DNA of 64,000 nucleotides from Adiantum capillus-veneris (Eukaryota; Streptophyta; Polypodiopsida; Polypodiales; Pteridaceae), in NCBI GenBank assembly GCA_014529385.2, contig CM043953.1, positions 110,182,549 through 110,246,548 of the forward strand, read 5' to 3'. A program made the translations under genes and the position numbers. Each line of letters begins with the position of its first letter. Within the stretch, counting starts at the first letter, position 1. Positions 1 through 10,347 of this stretch are shown here, piece after piece. The notes under the pieces are model-generated. The model had not been told where the DNA came from. It saw nothing but the letters and a program-made list of their open reading frames with translations, and ran no database searches.

Positions 1-158
1 TTTTCCCGTTTTGGGTTCGCCGCTTAACAATATCCCAATTGATCGCCCAGTTGACTTCGCGGCAGAGTTGTAAAATGTTCTCCTAGTCATACCGGAGGTA
101 ATGACGCGAACACATTTCTCGGCCCAAAATAGCAGTTCCCTAAATTTTAGGAGATGCT
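1..158 (+). repeat. Left terminal inverted repeat
   Basis: Pairs with the reverse complement of 2115-2273. The best-kept inner block includes CCTAAATTTTAGGAG, which is itself nearly palindromic. The outermost bases are at position 1, so a few more may lie outside the window. Confidence 0.8.
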
Positions 159-1707
159 TCTGTTGGGCTCCCAGTGGTCTTCTAACCATCTATCCTCATT
201 GGGACCGCATCCAAAAATGCAATGTGGCCCAACTGTCGGATACTTTTTTGTTGGTAGTCACACCTTGACTCTAGGCCTTTATTGAGTTCACTTCCTAGTA
301 TCCACCAACTTACTAAGTGCGACGGGGGGACCTATATGATCTTGCTCTGAGCCTAGACATCCTCTTACCATACGAATTCCAGTGCCGACCACTACCCATC
401 TGCGGGTGAAACTACCGTTCACATTGGCCATGCAATGTCCGACCATTTGCTACTTCAAGAAGAGGGTCTCAAAAATAAAACAAAATCCCTTGGAAAGAAA
501 CCAACAACTAAAGTTAGCAGTTGCCACGTCCTCGTGACAGTTAACCGTTGCCACGTCCCCGTGACTCGGTCTTTGAATAAATTGCCAGGATTTGCCGAAA
601 GAGAATGTATGGTTATTTATTGAAGACATCAAGCTAACAGATCTTCATATATATTATTAACAAGCGTCGACGCATGAAGAAATGGCCCCATATTGTCATG
701 ACGGAAAGTGCTATAATTGTTGCTGAAAAATCGTATATTATGAGATTTGTCTTACCCAAAGAACGTGAACTTGTTTGATCGACAATCCCAAACCTAAGAA
801 ACCGTGTCCGATAGCTGGACTGATTGCTGGCTTGATAGGAACTTCTATCTATGATTGATTGAGTGAACCATGCAAAGCTTGGAGTAAGATTTGAGACCGG
901 AGGCACTTCTCTCCAAAGCTAGCGTGGAATCTATCTTCTTGCTCATGTAGATTTGTACTAGGAACTCACATTCTCCAAGGAACACTGAAACATTATAATT
1001 TCACAATCATGTGTTGCACCTACTATACAAGAACTCTGTACTCTCTACTCTATATCAAACAAGGATGCATATCTCATCGTTCTCCAAGCCTCAAAAAATA
1101 TGGGAAGAATGAGATCACTTATCCTAAAAAAGACGGTGCCACAAGGCCTCCTCAACAAAGGAGACTTACATGGATGGTCGTGTGCTATCTCAAATATGAA
1201 GTGATACGTTGGATTTGCACTAACATCATGGAAAGTCGGACCATGACTGAGAGAATTTTATGAAGAAGATATCTATCTACAGGAGGTCTCCTCGAGGCTC
1301 CATCTCAGGATGTTTCCAAGAGTCTTCAGCAAAGAAGTGAGGAGGCAACCATGTGGATAGGGGAATCTTTGAGAAAGTGAAAGTGCTAGGCAGATGCGCC
1401 TCTCTATCCTCCTCTCGTCATCTTGTTGAAGTACGAACGAGCCCTAACGTACGACATCAAGATGTGTACGGTATGGTCTGTGGCATGATCAATGGATTGG
1501 AAAAAGAGAGAAAGGCCGAGTTGGACCCGACTTGAAGAGCGGACCCAAATCTGAGTTGATGCATGCGTGAAACGTAGCGGGAATTTCGACTTGATTCTGA
1601 ACAAGAATCATGGGCAGTTTGTACTGCATGTTGACGTGGCTTTGCGGGGCTGCTTTTCAATGCATATTTGAAAGCATTAATTTTTTGCAAAGCTTTTGGG
1701 TGCCAAC

Positions 1708-1745
1708 TTGTAACAGACTTGGACACTCCAAGTCGAGAATCTACC
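1708..1745 (-). repeat. LTR-end fragment inside the TIR element
   Basis: Reads TAACAGACTTGGACACTCC and onward, the same 3' LTR terminus (minus orientation) seen at 25866, 27163, 28671, 38414 and 38609. Here the terminal hairpin stem is ACTTGG/CCAAGT instead of GCTTGG/CCAAGC, a compensated base-pair change. Confidence 0.55.
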
Positions 1746-2114
1746 GCGACACCACAATAAATCACTTCAAAACAGTTCACAGTTGACAATTGATTCGACA
1801 CTGGCTGTCACTAGCGTGTGACTACTATCTATCCTTTTTGTTGATTTCTTTCTTATTATCTATTTACTTTCACTTTTTGGAAACACCCCTCGGGAAATCT
1901 AACTGCCCTGCATTGCATAGCTAGTGTGGAATTGTCCAGAGGGAGTCCAGGCCTGAGGGCAAGAGAGCACTAAGGTTGGACAAGGACTATGGTTAGCCAA
2001 AGTGGGGTCATTGACTAGCCAAAGTGGAATCTTTTGCTACAGAGACTACATTTGAGTTCTGGGTGTGGCTGCAGTGTACAAAGAGGGTCGGATGACCTAG
2101 AAAAATACAATGGC

Positions 2115-2273
2115 AGCATCTCCTAAAATTTAGGGAACTGCTATTTTGGGACCTGAAAATGTGTTTGCGTCATTACCTCCGGTATGACTAGGGGAACATT
2201 TTCTTACTCTGCCGTGAAGTCAACTGGGCAACCGGTTGGGAGATTTTTAGGCGGCAACCCCAAAATGGGAAAA
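2115..2273 (-). repeat. Right terminal inverted repeat
   Basis: Reverse complement matches 1-158; ends in CCCCAAAATGGGAAAA. Together with the left arm it delimits the element. Confidence 0.8.
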
Positions 2274-2835
2274 TGCTTGTAAATGTGCCAAGTGGCACCT
2301 TCTGGTGCACTTTCCTCATGCAACAAGAAGTGGCGCTGAATTTTAAGCTGGGAGAGGCTCATTTTCAGCTTTTGTCACGGGTTAAGAGCTATGGAGTGCT
2401 TGCTTTCCCTCCTATGTACAGTGCGGTGCCAGGAGTGATGCCCTGCACGCTACGACTGCCCTCTCTCTCCTCTATGGCAGTATGTTATGCCCCTCTAGTG
2501 GGCTTTTCAATTGACCAATGTACAGTTGTGTGGGTTCATGCGCGATTGCCGAGGCAAGAGCCTCTTGCACAGGTATTGGATTAGCTAGCGGCTAATCCCC
2601 CGCAGGTACAGGTGAATTCGGAGAGGTTTCACGCCAGAAATCTCGTCCCATTCAAAGGGCAAGTAGCCCTACAGGTGCGGGAGCTCGAGGACTTGCTAGG
2701 GATGCGACCGGCACGCGAAACGGAGCCCGAAACAGTAAATTACAGCCTGCTGTGTATTTTTGCAGGTTTAGGGTTTTGGCCCTAAACGATCCCTAATACC
2801 CCCAGGAGATTCGGGGACGCGAGGGGACCGTTGTA
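2274..2835. other. Unassigned sequence
   Basis: An open frame of 103 codons (2273-2584, +) begins at the TIR end and resembles no family I know. GTATGTTATGCCCC at 2482-2495 resembles the start of the Gypsy LTR at 37037, so this may be an LTR scrap. No other feature is supported. Confidence 0.3.
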
Positions 2836-2839
2836 CAGG

Positions 2840-3109
2840 TGAGCTGGCGCATTTTCGGGGCTGAAAATAGAGAAGTTCCGTGCCTAGAGATATTAGCCCC
2901 AAAGACTGGCGCTCCTTTTGGTATTTCTTTTTGTATTAATCTGCAACTCAAAAGTACAAGCGAGTGGGAGGCTCTCACTCTCAGACTGTGCGTCCAGATG
3001 CTCTGAGAAGTGGGAAGCCTGCCCACGTATTTAAAGAGTTTACAAGGGATGCCAAAATCAGAGCCCAAAAGCTTCAAACTTAAAAGCTTTTAAAAATAAA
3101 GCAAAAGAG

Positions 3110-3163
<54 letters not shown>

Positions 3164-3345
3164 ATTTCTCTTGCGTAGAATAAAGCAAAAGCTGGCCGTG
3201 CTTTTTTTCTGCTGCCGCAAAATCCGCTGCAAAACACGGGCGTCCGTATAGCGTGCCACGTGGCTTCATTTCCGCCTTTTCCGGGGGACTGCCGTACAGC
3301 CATGCCACGTCAGCATTTCAGCCGTGCTCCTCGCGGGTATGCCAG
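2840..3345 (-). repeat. Partial LTR (minus orientation) with CT microsatellite
   Basis: Homologous by eye to the LTRs at 27163, 31927 and 34873. In order it carries GAAGTTCCG, the core GCCCCAAAGACTGGCGC (2897-2913), a block ending in a TTTACAAGGGATGCC-like sequence, repeated AAAAGCTT motifs, and the Pro/Ala-poor GC-rich tail with GCCACGTCAGC. The CT run at 3112-3162 lies inside it. The terminal hairpin end is missing on the left, so the copy is truncated. Confidence 0.6.
3112..3162. repeat. (CT)n microsatellite
   Basis: About 25 uninterrupted CT units. Long RERERE-type and SLSLSL-type open frames across it are artefacts of the dinucleotide repeat. Confidence 0.98.
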
Positions 3346-3562
3346 CCGGGGGTGGGTCTGTGTGCACACTGGGCAGCCACGTCACCAGTTTGTGACAACT
3401 TTTGATAGTAGTTGCTTTTAGGCCATGTGCCTTTAAATATTATCCTCGGGAGAGGCACACACATAAGTTGCATAGTTGGCTCTCCCCGGCTAGTGTATCT
3501 GTGAAGATGAATCAATAAAGTACCACAAGGGGTGCCTACATTAGGGGCCACCTCATTTGAGT
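3346..3562 (+). repeat. LTR fragment (+) upstream of the complete element
   Basis: Carries the same core as the other LTRs in + orientation: AATAAAG, then GGGGTGCC, then GGGGCC (3514-3550). The complete element at 3568 is inserted 12 bp after it. The part upstream of the core resembles 24836-25140. Truncated; no partner LTR recognised. Confidence 0.5.
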
Positions 3563-3567
3563 GGGGA

Positions 3568-4747
3568 TGTCACGTGACACATCCCAACCCTATGTGTCCG
3601 TGGACAAGCTACACCACAGCAGGGTTCAGTCAGTCCGATCAAGTTAGATTAGTAGTGATCTGGCACTTTTGTGAGTCTATTGGTAGACCGTGCATGCCCA
3701 GTCACTTAGCATAGATGCATATCCTCCGGTTGCACACAACATAATCATCGGAATTCCCATCAGAATCCATTAGCATCAGTTAAGGGAATTTTCCAATGCA
3801 TTTAGCCTATTTTCCTATTTATTGGGATTTTCACTTATTATTTTTAAGTGACTTTCCTACAAAAGTAGGTAGGGCAATTTTGCTAAGTTAATATATAAGC
3901 AACCCAAAGCTAGCACTCCACAGCGGAAGAGGCAGCAGGAGCTTCCCGCTCAACAGGCAACTTCTCAGCAGTACCCCCTCAAGCACCTTGGCGTTTTTGG
4001 AGATCCCATCCTCGCCTACCTCCAAGATTTGGCGTTTGCAGCCTTGCCTGGATGGTCAACACCACGAGCACCCTAGCGTTAGCAGATTACGGCCATCGCC
4101 TGCAGACTCATCAGCTTTGCTAGCGTTTTCCCCAAATCAGCCCATTGGCGTTTTTGGATTTCCGGCCCAGATCAGCATTAGCGTTTTTGCTAGCATCAGC
4201 CATGCATCAGCGTTTTTGACTTTCAGCCCTAATCTGCAGCATATACACAGCGTTTTCAGCCTATGACTTCGTAGCAGATCAGCCCCAGATTGGTTGCAGA
4301 TGCTCCCCCATTTTCAGCCATCAAAACGCAGCCAAAACAGTCATTTTCAGCCACCGAAACAGTCCCGAAAAACAGCAGATCGAAGACCACAGATTTCAAC
4401 TATCAAGTCGTCGTCGTCACCACCGTCGTCGTCATCGGCATAGTCCAAGTTGCATCAGTCCATTGCATTCGCATTGTACACCTTTGTGCAATCAAAGTAG
4501 ACCACTCTCGCCGACGAGAGTGGGGCCTTCGGAGGAGGGTTTTACAAACCTCTCGGTGTCATATCTCTTCTCTCTCCTTCTCTCAGCCTCATTCATTTGC
4601 ACGCACAATATCCACTCACTTTGTTCGTGACCACAACACTCTACAATACGGAAAGCTCTCTCTTTCCCCAAAGAACTAAAAGGAACCTTGAGCAATAAAG
4701 ATCACTAATCTTGAGAAAATACAACATTCATTCCGCAGCACCTAACA
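3568..4747 (+). repeat. 5' LTR of the 3568-8020 element
   Basis: Starts TGTCACGTGACACATCCC and ends CACCTAACA. Contains a TATA-like ATATATAAGC near 3890-3900, a cluster of eight (A/G)GCGTTT motifs between 3991 and 4256, a 9-bp stem-loop at 4502-4523, and AATAAAG at about 4694. The 129-codon open frame at 4290-4679 is present in both LTRs and is not treated as a gene. Confidence 0.92.
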
Positions 4748-4760
4748 TTGGTATCAGAGC
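4748..4760 (+). other. Primer-binding site (tRNA-iMet)
   Basis: TTGGTATCAGAGC directly abuts the 5' LTR, the standard plant LTR-retrotransposon site complementary to the 3' end of initiator-Met tRNA. Confidence 0.9.
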
Positions 4761-5272
4761 TTTGGAAGTGTTCTGCATTACTCAAGGGAAGAACCACAAG
4801 AACGACAAGAACCACAATATTTTTTTTTTTTTGCTTGTTGTGATCGCACGAACCCAAGTTTACTTGGGCGTGGCGATTCCTAATCGTGTTTTGTTGAAGA
4901 GAGACAGGAATCCCAAGAAAGAAGGGCTTGTCCAGCCTCCCCTTGTGTCTCTTTTCACTCATTGAGAGCGGACTGTGCACTTAGCGGCCGGCCAATCGAC
5001 GTGAGGTGGGAAAAAGCAACCTTGGTGTGAGCGCAAGGCCGCCAAGGGGTGCGCCCGCAGAAAGGAGTAGAACTCGGGTGAAGAGAAGATCCTTCTCCAA
5101 CGCGATTTGCAAGTGAAAGAACACCTCAAGAACCTCAAGAACCCAAGATTCTCACAAATCAAGGACCTCAAGAACCCTAGATTCTCACGAATCAAGGACC
5201 TCAAGAACCAAGACCCTCAAGAACCCAAGTTCCTCGTGAACTTAAGAACCCACAAGAACCCATGATTGCAGA

Positions 5273-5725
5273 ATGGTCATCACTCGAAGCGGAATGGATA
5301 CTTCGCTTGGAGGTGATGAGCATGAGAGAGGCGAAGAAGAATTTTCCCCACCAGGAGGTTTTTCCGACCCTTCCCCATCTACGACAAAGATTGCACGAAC
5401 TCCTATGGAGGAGTTAGACCAAGAAAGAGAAGCAGAAAGAAAGGCTTACGAAGAACGAAGGGCAGCCATAGATCGTAAATACAAAGAAGGAATGGCAGCC
5501 ATAGCGCGTGAGAGCAAGCAAGCACACTTGGAAGCCAAAGCAAGAGAAGCAGAATTTGATCGAGAGAACAAAGAAATGCAAGCCAAGTTTGATAGCGAGA
5601 ACAAAGCAATAAGGCAAGAGATGTTGCGACTCTTTTGTCGAATGCAGGCTCAGATACAACAAGATCGGGAAAAGGAGACTCTCTCAGTCTCTTCTTCTCC
5701 CAAGCATGACACAGGATTTGCATGA
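5273..5725 (+). CDS. Gag-like coiled-coil protein of the non-autonomous element
   Basis: 150 codons. The start MVITRSG resembles Gag N-termini of plant Gypsy elements. Residues about 45-135 are dense in E/K/R/A (EREAERKAYEERRAAIDRKY and similar heptad-like stretches) and should form a long coiled coil. There is no zinc knuckle. The frame ends at 5723-5725, but the next frame (5706-6053) takes over at the same KHD motif, so a one-base indel near 5710 probably split a single longer protein. Role is inferred to be structural (particle assembly); no enzymatic motif is visible. Confidence 0.5.
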   Translation: MVITRSGMDTSLGGDEHERGEEEFSPPGGFSDPSPSTTKIARTPMEELDQEREAERKAYEERRAAIDRKYKEGMAAIARESKQAHLEAKAREAEFDRENKEMQAKFDSENKAIRQEMLRLFCRMQAQIQQDREKETLSVSSSPKHDTGFA

Positions 5726-6053
5726 TTGTGTGAAGCATGATGATGATTTGATTGACAATGACTTGCATGATGTTTTGATTGACAATGATAAGCACAATGA
5801 TTTGCATAATGAGAAGCATGATGAATTGGATGCCAATGATAAGCATGATGATTTGGATGACAATGACAAGCATGATGATTTGCATGATCAAGATGTGATT
5901 TCTCACAAGCATGATGATTTGCATGATCGAGATGTGATTTCTCACGAGCATGATGATTTGCATGAAGAAGATGTGATTGTTCACCAGGATGATGTGTTAG
6001 TGGATGCTTTTTCTAGCGAAGCTAACCTCGTTGCAGATTCGATCAATCACTAA
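5706..6053 (+). CDS. Asp/His-rich tandem-repeat protein segment
   Basis: 115 codons built on repeats of KHDDLHD and DNDKHDDL. At DNA level three near-identical 39-bp units run from about 5868 to 5984, preceded by shorter degenerate units from 5736. The protein is extremely acidic with regularly spaced histidines, which could bind divalent metal or be a low-complexity spacer. It overlaps the end of the coiled-coil frame and is probably its frameshifted continuation. I know no family for it. Confidence 0.4.
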   Translation: MTQDLHDCVKHDDDLIDNDLHDVLIDNDKHNDLHNEKHDELDANDKHDDLDDNDKHDDLHDQDVISHKHDDLHDRDVISHEHDDLHEEDVIVHQDDVLVDAFSSEANLVADSINH

Positions 6054-6062
6054 GAATCGATC

Positions 6063-6386
6063 TTGGCTTTCGAGTCGAGGTCCACAGATCCCCCACAAGA
6101 AGATTCGATAGATCCCGAAGAAGCGATCTTGGCTCTCAAGCCTTGGTCCAAGGAACCATCACAGGAAGTATTATGTGTTCGCATGATTGATACGCACGCA
6201 TTGTTCGAGTGTTTCATTCGTGAAGGTTTCCTGTATTTTAGTCAGCATCGTTATGTGATCCCTTTTCCTAGGCATGACATATTGTATGTTGGGCACGTTT
6301 CTATCATGGATGAGCACGAATGTATGCGAATTGTTCATAAAAAGCTGAAAAATTTGTATGTAAGGAGATTTGCCACAGTTGATTGA
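6063..6386 (+). CDS. Unassigned internal ORF of the non-autonomous element
   Basis: 107 codons, nine bases after the stop of the Asp/His-rich frame and probably once continuous with it. A duplicated acidic leader (FESRSTDPP, then LKPWSKEPS) precedes a compact region with aromatic residues (residues about 40-100). I see no retroviral protease DTG/DSG or other catalytic motif. No function assigned. Confidence 0.3.
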   Translation: MAFESRSTDPPQEDSIDPEEAILALKPWSKEPSQEVLCVRMIDTHALFECFIREGFLYFSQHRYVIPFPRHDILYVGHVSIMDEHECMRIVHKKLKNLYVRRFATVD

Positions 6387-6583
6387 TTTCGATCAAACAG
6401 AAAAGATTCGACCTCATTGTTTGCATGTGTTTGGTGAACGGGTTGTCACTCCGTCTCTATGTTCATCTACATTGCATACACAGTCTTCAGAAAAGACAAG
6501 ATTTATCATTTTTCTCCTTCACTTTACATGGAATGGGTATGTTCATGGTTTTGTGTTGGAGATTGTTTTAGGAATTTTCAGCC

Positions 6584-6840
6584 ATGGAGATTCTTGAAGA
6601 CAAAAGAAGCAGGATACTCGACGAAGTTGAAGCATTGAAGGAGCCACAAAAGACTTTGTGTCGCTTTCGGCGCGGCCCAAGGAAGCAAGCATTGCAGACC
6701 TTTATGAAGTTCAAGTACCGCACGACCCACACATTAGAGTGGGCCGGCGAAGAGTCCTTTCCAGGATTCCGGATGCTGTTGGCGATCTCCCTCGACGCCA
6801 TACAGTTCGGTACCAGTACCTCACTTTGAAAAGGAGGGGA
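6584..6840 (+). pseudogene. Possible pol tail remnant and polypurine tract
   Basis: An 81-codon frame (6584-6829) is rich in K/R and W near its end, weakly like the C-terminus of a Gypsy integrase; this is a guess. The last bases, GAAAAGGAGGGGA (6828-6840), form the polypurine tract directly before the 3' LTR. Confidence 0.35.
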
Positions 6841-8020
6841 TGTCACGTGACACATCCCAACCCTATGTGTCCGTGGACAAGCTACACCACAGCAGGGTTC
6901 AGTCAGTCTGATCAAGTTAGATTAGCAGTGATTTGGCACTTTTGTGAGTCTATTAGTAGACCGTGCATGCCCAGTCACTTAGCATAGATGCATATCCTCC
7001 GGTTGCACACAACATGATCATCGGAATTCCCATCAGAATCCATTAGCATCAGTTAAGGGAATTTTCCAATGCATTTAGCCTATTTTCCTATTTATTGGGA
7101 TTTTCACTTATTATTTTTAAGTGACTTTCCTACAAAAGTAGGTAGGGCAATTTTGCTAAGTTAACATATAAGCAACCCAAAGCTAGCACTCCACAGCAGA
7201 AGAGGTAGCAGGAGCTTCCCGCTCAACAGGCAACTTCTTAGCAGTACCCCCTCAAGCACCTTGGTGTTTTTGGAGATCCCATCCTCGCCTACCTCCAAGA
7301 TCTGGCGTTTTCAGCCTTGCCTGGATCGTCAACACCACGAGCACCCTAGCGTTAGCAGATTACTGCCATCGCCGGCAGACTCATCAGCTTTGCTAGCGTT
7401 TTCCCCAAATCAGCCCATTGGCGTTTTTGGATTTCCGGCCCAGATCAGCATTAGCGTTTTTGCTAGCATCAGCCATGCATCAGCGTTTTTGACTTTCAGC
7501 CCTAATCTGCAGCATATACACAGCGTTTTCAGCCTATGACTTCGTAGCAGATCAGCCCCAGATTGGTTGCAGATGCTCCCCCATTTTCAGCCATCAAAAC
7601 GCAGCCAAAACAGTCATTTTCAGCCACCGAAACAGTCCCGAAAAACAGCAGATCGAAGACCACAGATTTCAACTATCAAGTCGTCGTCGTCACCACCGTC
7701 GTCGTCATCGGCATAGTCCAAGTTGCATCAGTCCATTGCATTCGCATTGTACACCTTTGTGCAATCAAAGTAGACCACTCTCGCCGACGAGAGTGGGGCC
7801 TTCGGAGGAGGGTTTTACAAACCTCTCGGTGTCGTATCTCTTCTCTCTCCTTCTCTCAGTCTCATTCATTTGCACGCACAATATCGACTCACTTTGTTCG
7901 TGACCACAACACTCTACAAGACGGAAAGCTCTCTCTTTCCCCAAAGAACTAAAAGGAACCTTGAGCAATAAAGATCACTAATCTTGAGAAAATACAACAT
8001 TCATTCCGCTGCACCTAACA
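6841..8020 (+). repeat. 3' LTR of the 3568-8020 element
   Basis: Same length (1180 bp) as the 5' LTR with about 20 scattered substitutions, mostly transitions. Followed at once by the second GGGGA. Confidence 0.92.
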
Positions 8021-8029
8021 GGGGAACTC

Positions 8030-8600
8030 CTATAATGTACATCGGAAGTGGTTTATGGTGATAACTTAGGATGAGTGCTCATTGCGTACTCAAGGTTCCT
8101 TTTACTTCATGAGAGAGAGGTGCAAAAGACGAGAGAGAAGAGAGAATGATATTGTGAGTGAAGGTTCTGTGAATGAAAGAATACCAACACCGGATGGGGT
8201 CTCAAACCCCCCTCCAAGGGCCCTCCCCTCTCTATTGCTAGAGAGGTATTTGTGGGAGTTGGCTATGGATGCTTGGATCTGCGAGGCTAAGCGCTGAAAA
8301 CTGAAAACGCTGGCTGATTTGCTGTGCTTGGGCTGAATCTGGGAATGCTAGTGCTCTAGAGTTGAGATCGCAAACTGATGGCGATGATGATGATGAGGAT
8401 CTGCTGGCCTCAGCTTGGCTGAAAATGCTGTTGTCAAGAGGCTGAAATCTGCAACCTTTTGACGGGATGCTGAGGAATGCAAAAATGTTAGGGCTGATTC
8501 ATCTCTGAGGTGCTGATATGGTACTGATTAGGTTGAGGGACTGATGCTAGGCTAAAACGCTAGGATTTGATGATGGAACAAGGCCATGGTGCTGGTAATG
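8030..8600 (-). repeat. Divergent relative of the 3568 LTR, minus orientation
   Basis: The reverse complement shares, in order, AAGGAACCTTGAG, CTCTC-rich tracts, CATTCA, a stem-loop (8227-8246) followed by a GGGCCCTTGGAGG-type block, and several CAGCGTTTTCAG motifs. Overall similarity is low, so it is a different subfamily. No partner LTR, PBS or target duplication found; it is a solo or truncated LTR. Confidence 0.55.
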
Positions 8601-8601
8601 A

Positions 8602-9280
8602 TGTCACAAATTGTTGACGTGTCAAGCCATTGAAGTCTAAAGGGTTAGGACTCTCAGAGACTAACCCTAGCCAACTTGCAAATTCTGGTTGAGGGACCTA
8701 AACCCTAGTAGCAGCAGAAGAAGGACTGACCAACTTACAAGTTCTTGCCGAGTGGCCTGAAAGTACTCTAAATTTTAACCCAACCCAACTTACAATACCC
8801 CGTTTGATGGAGCCTAACCCTAAAAATAAAGCACACATATTTTCAAATTGCGTAGAGCCAGATGATGACGTAGTAGTTGTACGGACAACCCGCGTTTTGT
8901 GGAACTGCAGCCACGTGGTAGCGCTGTACGGTCCAACCCATAGGGCGCATGCTTTTGGACCCAGAGTTTTTTGAACATGCTACTTTTCATGTAACTGCTT
9001 TTGGATGCGTCTAGGGCCTTTACATATGTGGGTGGGCTCTCTCTTTGGCATTCTACCTTGTGGGAGATGCAGAGCAGAGCCACATAGTTGTAACTTGTTG
9101 AAGCAATATAAAGAAATATCGAGAGGGGCGCCATTGTTTGGGGCCATTGCAGTATGGGAATGGAACTCCGCTACTCTGTGTCTCGTGTGGATTCTCTCTT
9201 TCTTTCTGTTTAGTTGTTTGAAGTGCTAAACATCTGCAGTATGTTCCTTCAGTTGGCATGTGATGCGTGTCCCGTTTTAG
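8602..9280 (+). repeat. Gypsy LTR (+)
   Basis: Begins TGTCACAAATTGTTGAC; the same 5' end recurs at 36078. It carries a conserved AACTTGCAAATTC...CCTAAACCCTAGTAG block (8670-8715), then the shared core ATAAAGAAATATCGAGAGGGGCGCC...GGGGCC (9109-9145), and stops at a primer-binding site. The exact 3' end is eroded (no CA immediately before the site). Confidence 0.65.
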
Positions 9281-9297
9281 TGGTATCAAAGCTTCAG
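9281..9297 (+). other. Decayed primer-binding site
   Basis: TGGTATCAAAGCTTCAG differs from the usual tRNA-iMet site TGGTATCAGAGC by one base and follows the LTR. Confidence 0.7.
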
Positions 9298-9350
9298 TTG
9301 TGTGCTTTTCTTAAAGCATAACGATCCTCTGAAGAATAGACAGAGCAAGA

Positions 9351-10258
9351 TGGCGTTTTTGGATTCCATGGAGTATTTGCAATTTCTCCTCGATGAGCTT
9401 TGCAACATTCTTTCAAAGCATCCCCAACAAAATCTTCCAATTTTGCTGAGCTTCTAAAAGTACTTGAATTACATTTTGCCTCCTCTAATGCCTCAAGTTG
9501 TTCCTCCTCTGGCAATAGAAAGCACAAGGGCTTCAAATCGACAAGCTACCTAGTCTTCGATTCCGATCGGGGGAGTTTCAGGAATATGGTTCAATCTCGT
9601 AACATGTACCCAGTGCAACCGCCTCCTTTACTGCCGTTGCCACCACCTCCCCTACCCCCACCCGGATACAATGGTTAGAGTGTGTGTGTTTTTATCCTCA
9701 TCCTCGAGTTGCACCAAATTAACCCAAGGATTTCAAGGATGGGGAATTACAATAAAATTTCACTTTTTTTGGAGTGAAAGATAGAAAGAAAGCCTTGCAG
9801 GTACTGCAAGAGTTTGACAACATCTATTCCTTGGGGAAGTACACAGAAGAATCAAAGATCTCTTGAGCTTTTGGATTTCTCAAAGATAATGCAGTGGTGT
9901 AGTTCAATAGCTACGCAGCTGCATGCTCCAAGGACTTGGTAGGCTTTCAAGAATATTTTGCCCAAAGCTACATGACCTCCCTGTTCAAAGTACAGCGTCT
10001 GACAGAATGGGATAACTTGAAAATGCTTGCCACAGAAACCATGGAAGACTACAACCAAAGGTTCCTTGTTGTTTACCTTCTGGTGTCTTTCTTCAAGTTG
10101 ATTACCTCGGAGGACCAATGCATATTTTCTTTCTGAAGTAGTATCTACTATGCAATAACTCATGGACCACACCTCGGTTGGTTACAAACTTATGAAAGGA
10201 AAATTGGAATTTTGAACCGCAACCGACCAACACTTAGAATCCTCGACCCCAACGAACC

Positions 10259-10347
<89 letters not shown>

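Larger units (their letters stand above)
1..2273. mobile_element. Non-autonomous TIR DNA transposon, MULE-like
   Basis: Positions 1-158 and 2115-2273 are long terminal inverted repeats. Both arms start TTTTCCC(G/A)TTTTGGG when read inward and stay alignable, with small differences, up to the shared block ending GGAGATGCT. The interior has no transposase motif; its ORFs are all below 115 codons and unrecognised. TIRs of about 160 bp with a 2-kb non-coding interior are typical of Mutator-like elements, but the 8-11 bp target duplication that would prove this cannot be read because the left end sits exactly on the window edge. The interior also carries an LTR end (1708-1745), so the element has captured or received retrotransposon DNA. 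Confidence 0.72.
3568..8020 (+). mobile_element. Complete non-autonomous LTR retrotransposon (4453 bp)
   Basis: Two LTRs of exactly 1180 bp (3568-4747, 6841-8020), starting TGTCACGTGACA and ending CACCTAACA, are flanked by the 5-bp direct repeat GGGGA (3563-3567 and 8021-8025). A primer-binding site follows the 5' LTR directly and a purine tract precedes the 3' LTR. I count about 20 substitutions between the LTRs (roughly 1.7%), so the insertion is recent compared with its neighbours. The 2.1-kb interior encodes small gag-like and repeat proteins but no protease, reverse transcriptase or integrase that I can recognise, so it must be mobilised by another element. Class: LARD/TRIM-like, probably Gypsy-derived. 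Confidence 0.9.

Noticed and set aside
1009-1263. Small frames inside the TIR element as transposase
   Set aside because: No DDE, zinc-finger or MULE motif; all frames are short and overlap on both strands.
4290-4679. 129-codon frame present twice (also 7563-7952)
   Set aside because: It lies wholly in the two LTR copies; repetition follows from LTR identity and there is no protein motif.
5403-5984. 193-codon minus-strand frame rich in Ile/Met
   Set aside because: It is the reverse reading of the Asp/His repeat region; hydrophobicity and repetition mirror the DNA repeat.
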